From a virus: DNA of 64,000 nt. A program made the translations under genes and the position numbers. The stretch is taken from positions 1 through 64,000 of IMG/VR virus record IMGVR_UViG_3300021959_000031. One strand, given 5' to 3'. Below the pieces are notes generated by a model, which saw nothing but the letters and a program-made list of their open reading frames with translations, was not told where the DNA came from and made no database searches. Positions 63,688 through 64,000 of the stretch are shown one piece after another (positions within the stretch are counted from its first letter, which is position 1; each line of letters starts with the position of its first letter).

Positions 63688-63876
63688 ATGATAGAAGCAA
63701 TATTATCTGCAATCGTATTGATTCTTTTGTTCTGCTTCTTTTTTTTTCTTTACTTGGAGGATATTTACAATGTAGGTTTCAGAAAAGAAGATGATCGGAG
63801 ACTTTTGGAATCTTTAGTTCTAACTATAGTAATTGTTTTTGCAATTGGCATTTCATATTTCATATTCATTTACTGA
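63688..63876 (+). CDS. 62-residue two-span membrane protein
   Basis: Two hydrophobic helices (IEAILSAIVLILLFCFFFFL at 2-21 and LVLTIVIVFAIGISYFIFIY at the end) are separated by an acidic/basic loop (EDIYNVGFRKEDDRRLLES). TATAAATT at 63661 may be a late promoter. Size and topology fit a holin or small inner-membrane protein. The next gene overlaps its stop by one base. Confidence 0.6.
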   Translation: MIEAILSAIVLILLFCFFFFLYLEDIYNVGFRKEDDRRLLESLVLTIVIVFAIGISYFIFIY

Positions 63877-64000
63877 TGTTAGCACAAATAGAAAAATACC
63901 TAGACGATAAAATCCATCAAGAGGTTATGGATGCAGCTATAGTAGTCGATAAAACACCTACTATTTTCTTCCTTAAAGCTGGTGCTATTTTTGCTGTAAC
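63876..64000 (+). CDS. Partial gene at window end
   Basis: An open frame starting MLAQIEKYLDDKIHQEVMDA, then AIVVDKTPTIFFLKAGAIFA, running off the window. It overlaps the previous stop (TGATG) and is therefore probably co-translated. Only 41 codons are visible, so no function can be given. Confidence 0.5.
   Translation, partial: MLAQIEKYLDDKIHQEVMDAAIVVDKTPTIFFLKAGAIFAV

Overview
This window is about 64 kb of the genome of a T4-like myovirus (contractile-tailed Caudoviricetes), A+T-rich and with almost every gene on the plus strand. The assignment rests on a syntenic T4 core: neck and tail-completion genes 13-14-15, terminase 16-17, tail sheath 18, tail tube 19, portal 20, prohead core genes, protease 21, scaffold 22, major capsid 23, then uvsY-uvsW, late sigma factor 55, 47-46, clamp 45, dsbA, 44, 62, regA, polymerase 43, uvsX, helicase 41 and nrdB-nrdA. 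Accessory genes (CobS/CobT-like ATPase and VWA protein, Hsp20, ThyX, UvdE, a (p)ppGpp-hydrolase-like HD protein) resemble those of marine T4-like phages of cyanobacteria and SAR11. Early promoters are ordinary sigma70 type (TTTACA or TTGACA, 16-17 bp, TATAAT), so the host is a bacterium with a conventional housekeeping sigma factor. The exact host cannot be read from the sequence.

Layout. 1-2.6 kb: a small virion-like gene, two membrane proteins (possible lysis functions), a beta-rich structural protein and a possible minus-strand gene. 2.6-18.8 kb: virion morphogenesis operons with T4-type late promoters (TATAAATA). Between portal and protease sits a large fusion gene with a complete CCA-adding-enzyme-like nucleotidyltransferase head. 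18.8-36 kb: recombination, late transcription and replication core. 35.9-38.2 kb: a putative DNA-hypermodification cluster (TET-associated glycosyltransferase, two small paralogous proteins, a PrimPol-like protein). 38.2-43.4 kb: accessory region dominated by a tandem array of seven paralogous genes made of W/Y...HRLDGPA repeats. 43.4-46.7 kb: uvsX, helicase 41 and a metallopeptidase-like protein. 46.8-49.9 kb: a late operon of conserved virion-type genes. 50-52.9 kb: class Ia ribonucleotide reductase. 52.9-58.2 kb: many very small early genes, several behind near-identical promoter/leader cassettes, plus thyX bracketed by a direct repeat. 58.2-61.7 kb: a 1011-residue LamG-repeat fiber or adhesin and a partner. 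61.7-64 kb: UvdE, small genes and one class II-shaped tRNA with a CAT anticodon.

How it works together. Sigma70-type promoters, several placed so that the predicted transcript begins at or within a few bases of the start codon, drive early genes. Gp55 with the gp45 clamp would then fire the TATAAATA late promoters in front of head, tail and fiber genes. Gp43/45/44/62/41 with UvsX/UvsY/UvsW and 46/47 form the recombination-dependent replisome, supplied by NrdAB and ThyX. The least explained parts are the repeat-gene array, the nucleotidyltransferase fusion in the head cluster, the hypermodification cluster and the odd tRNA.
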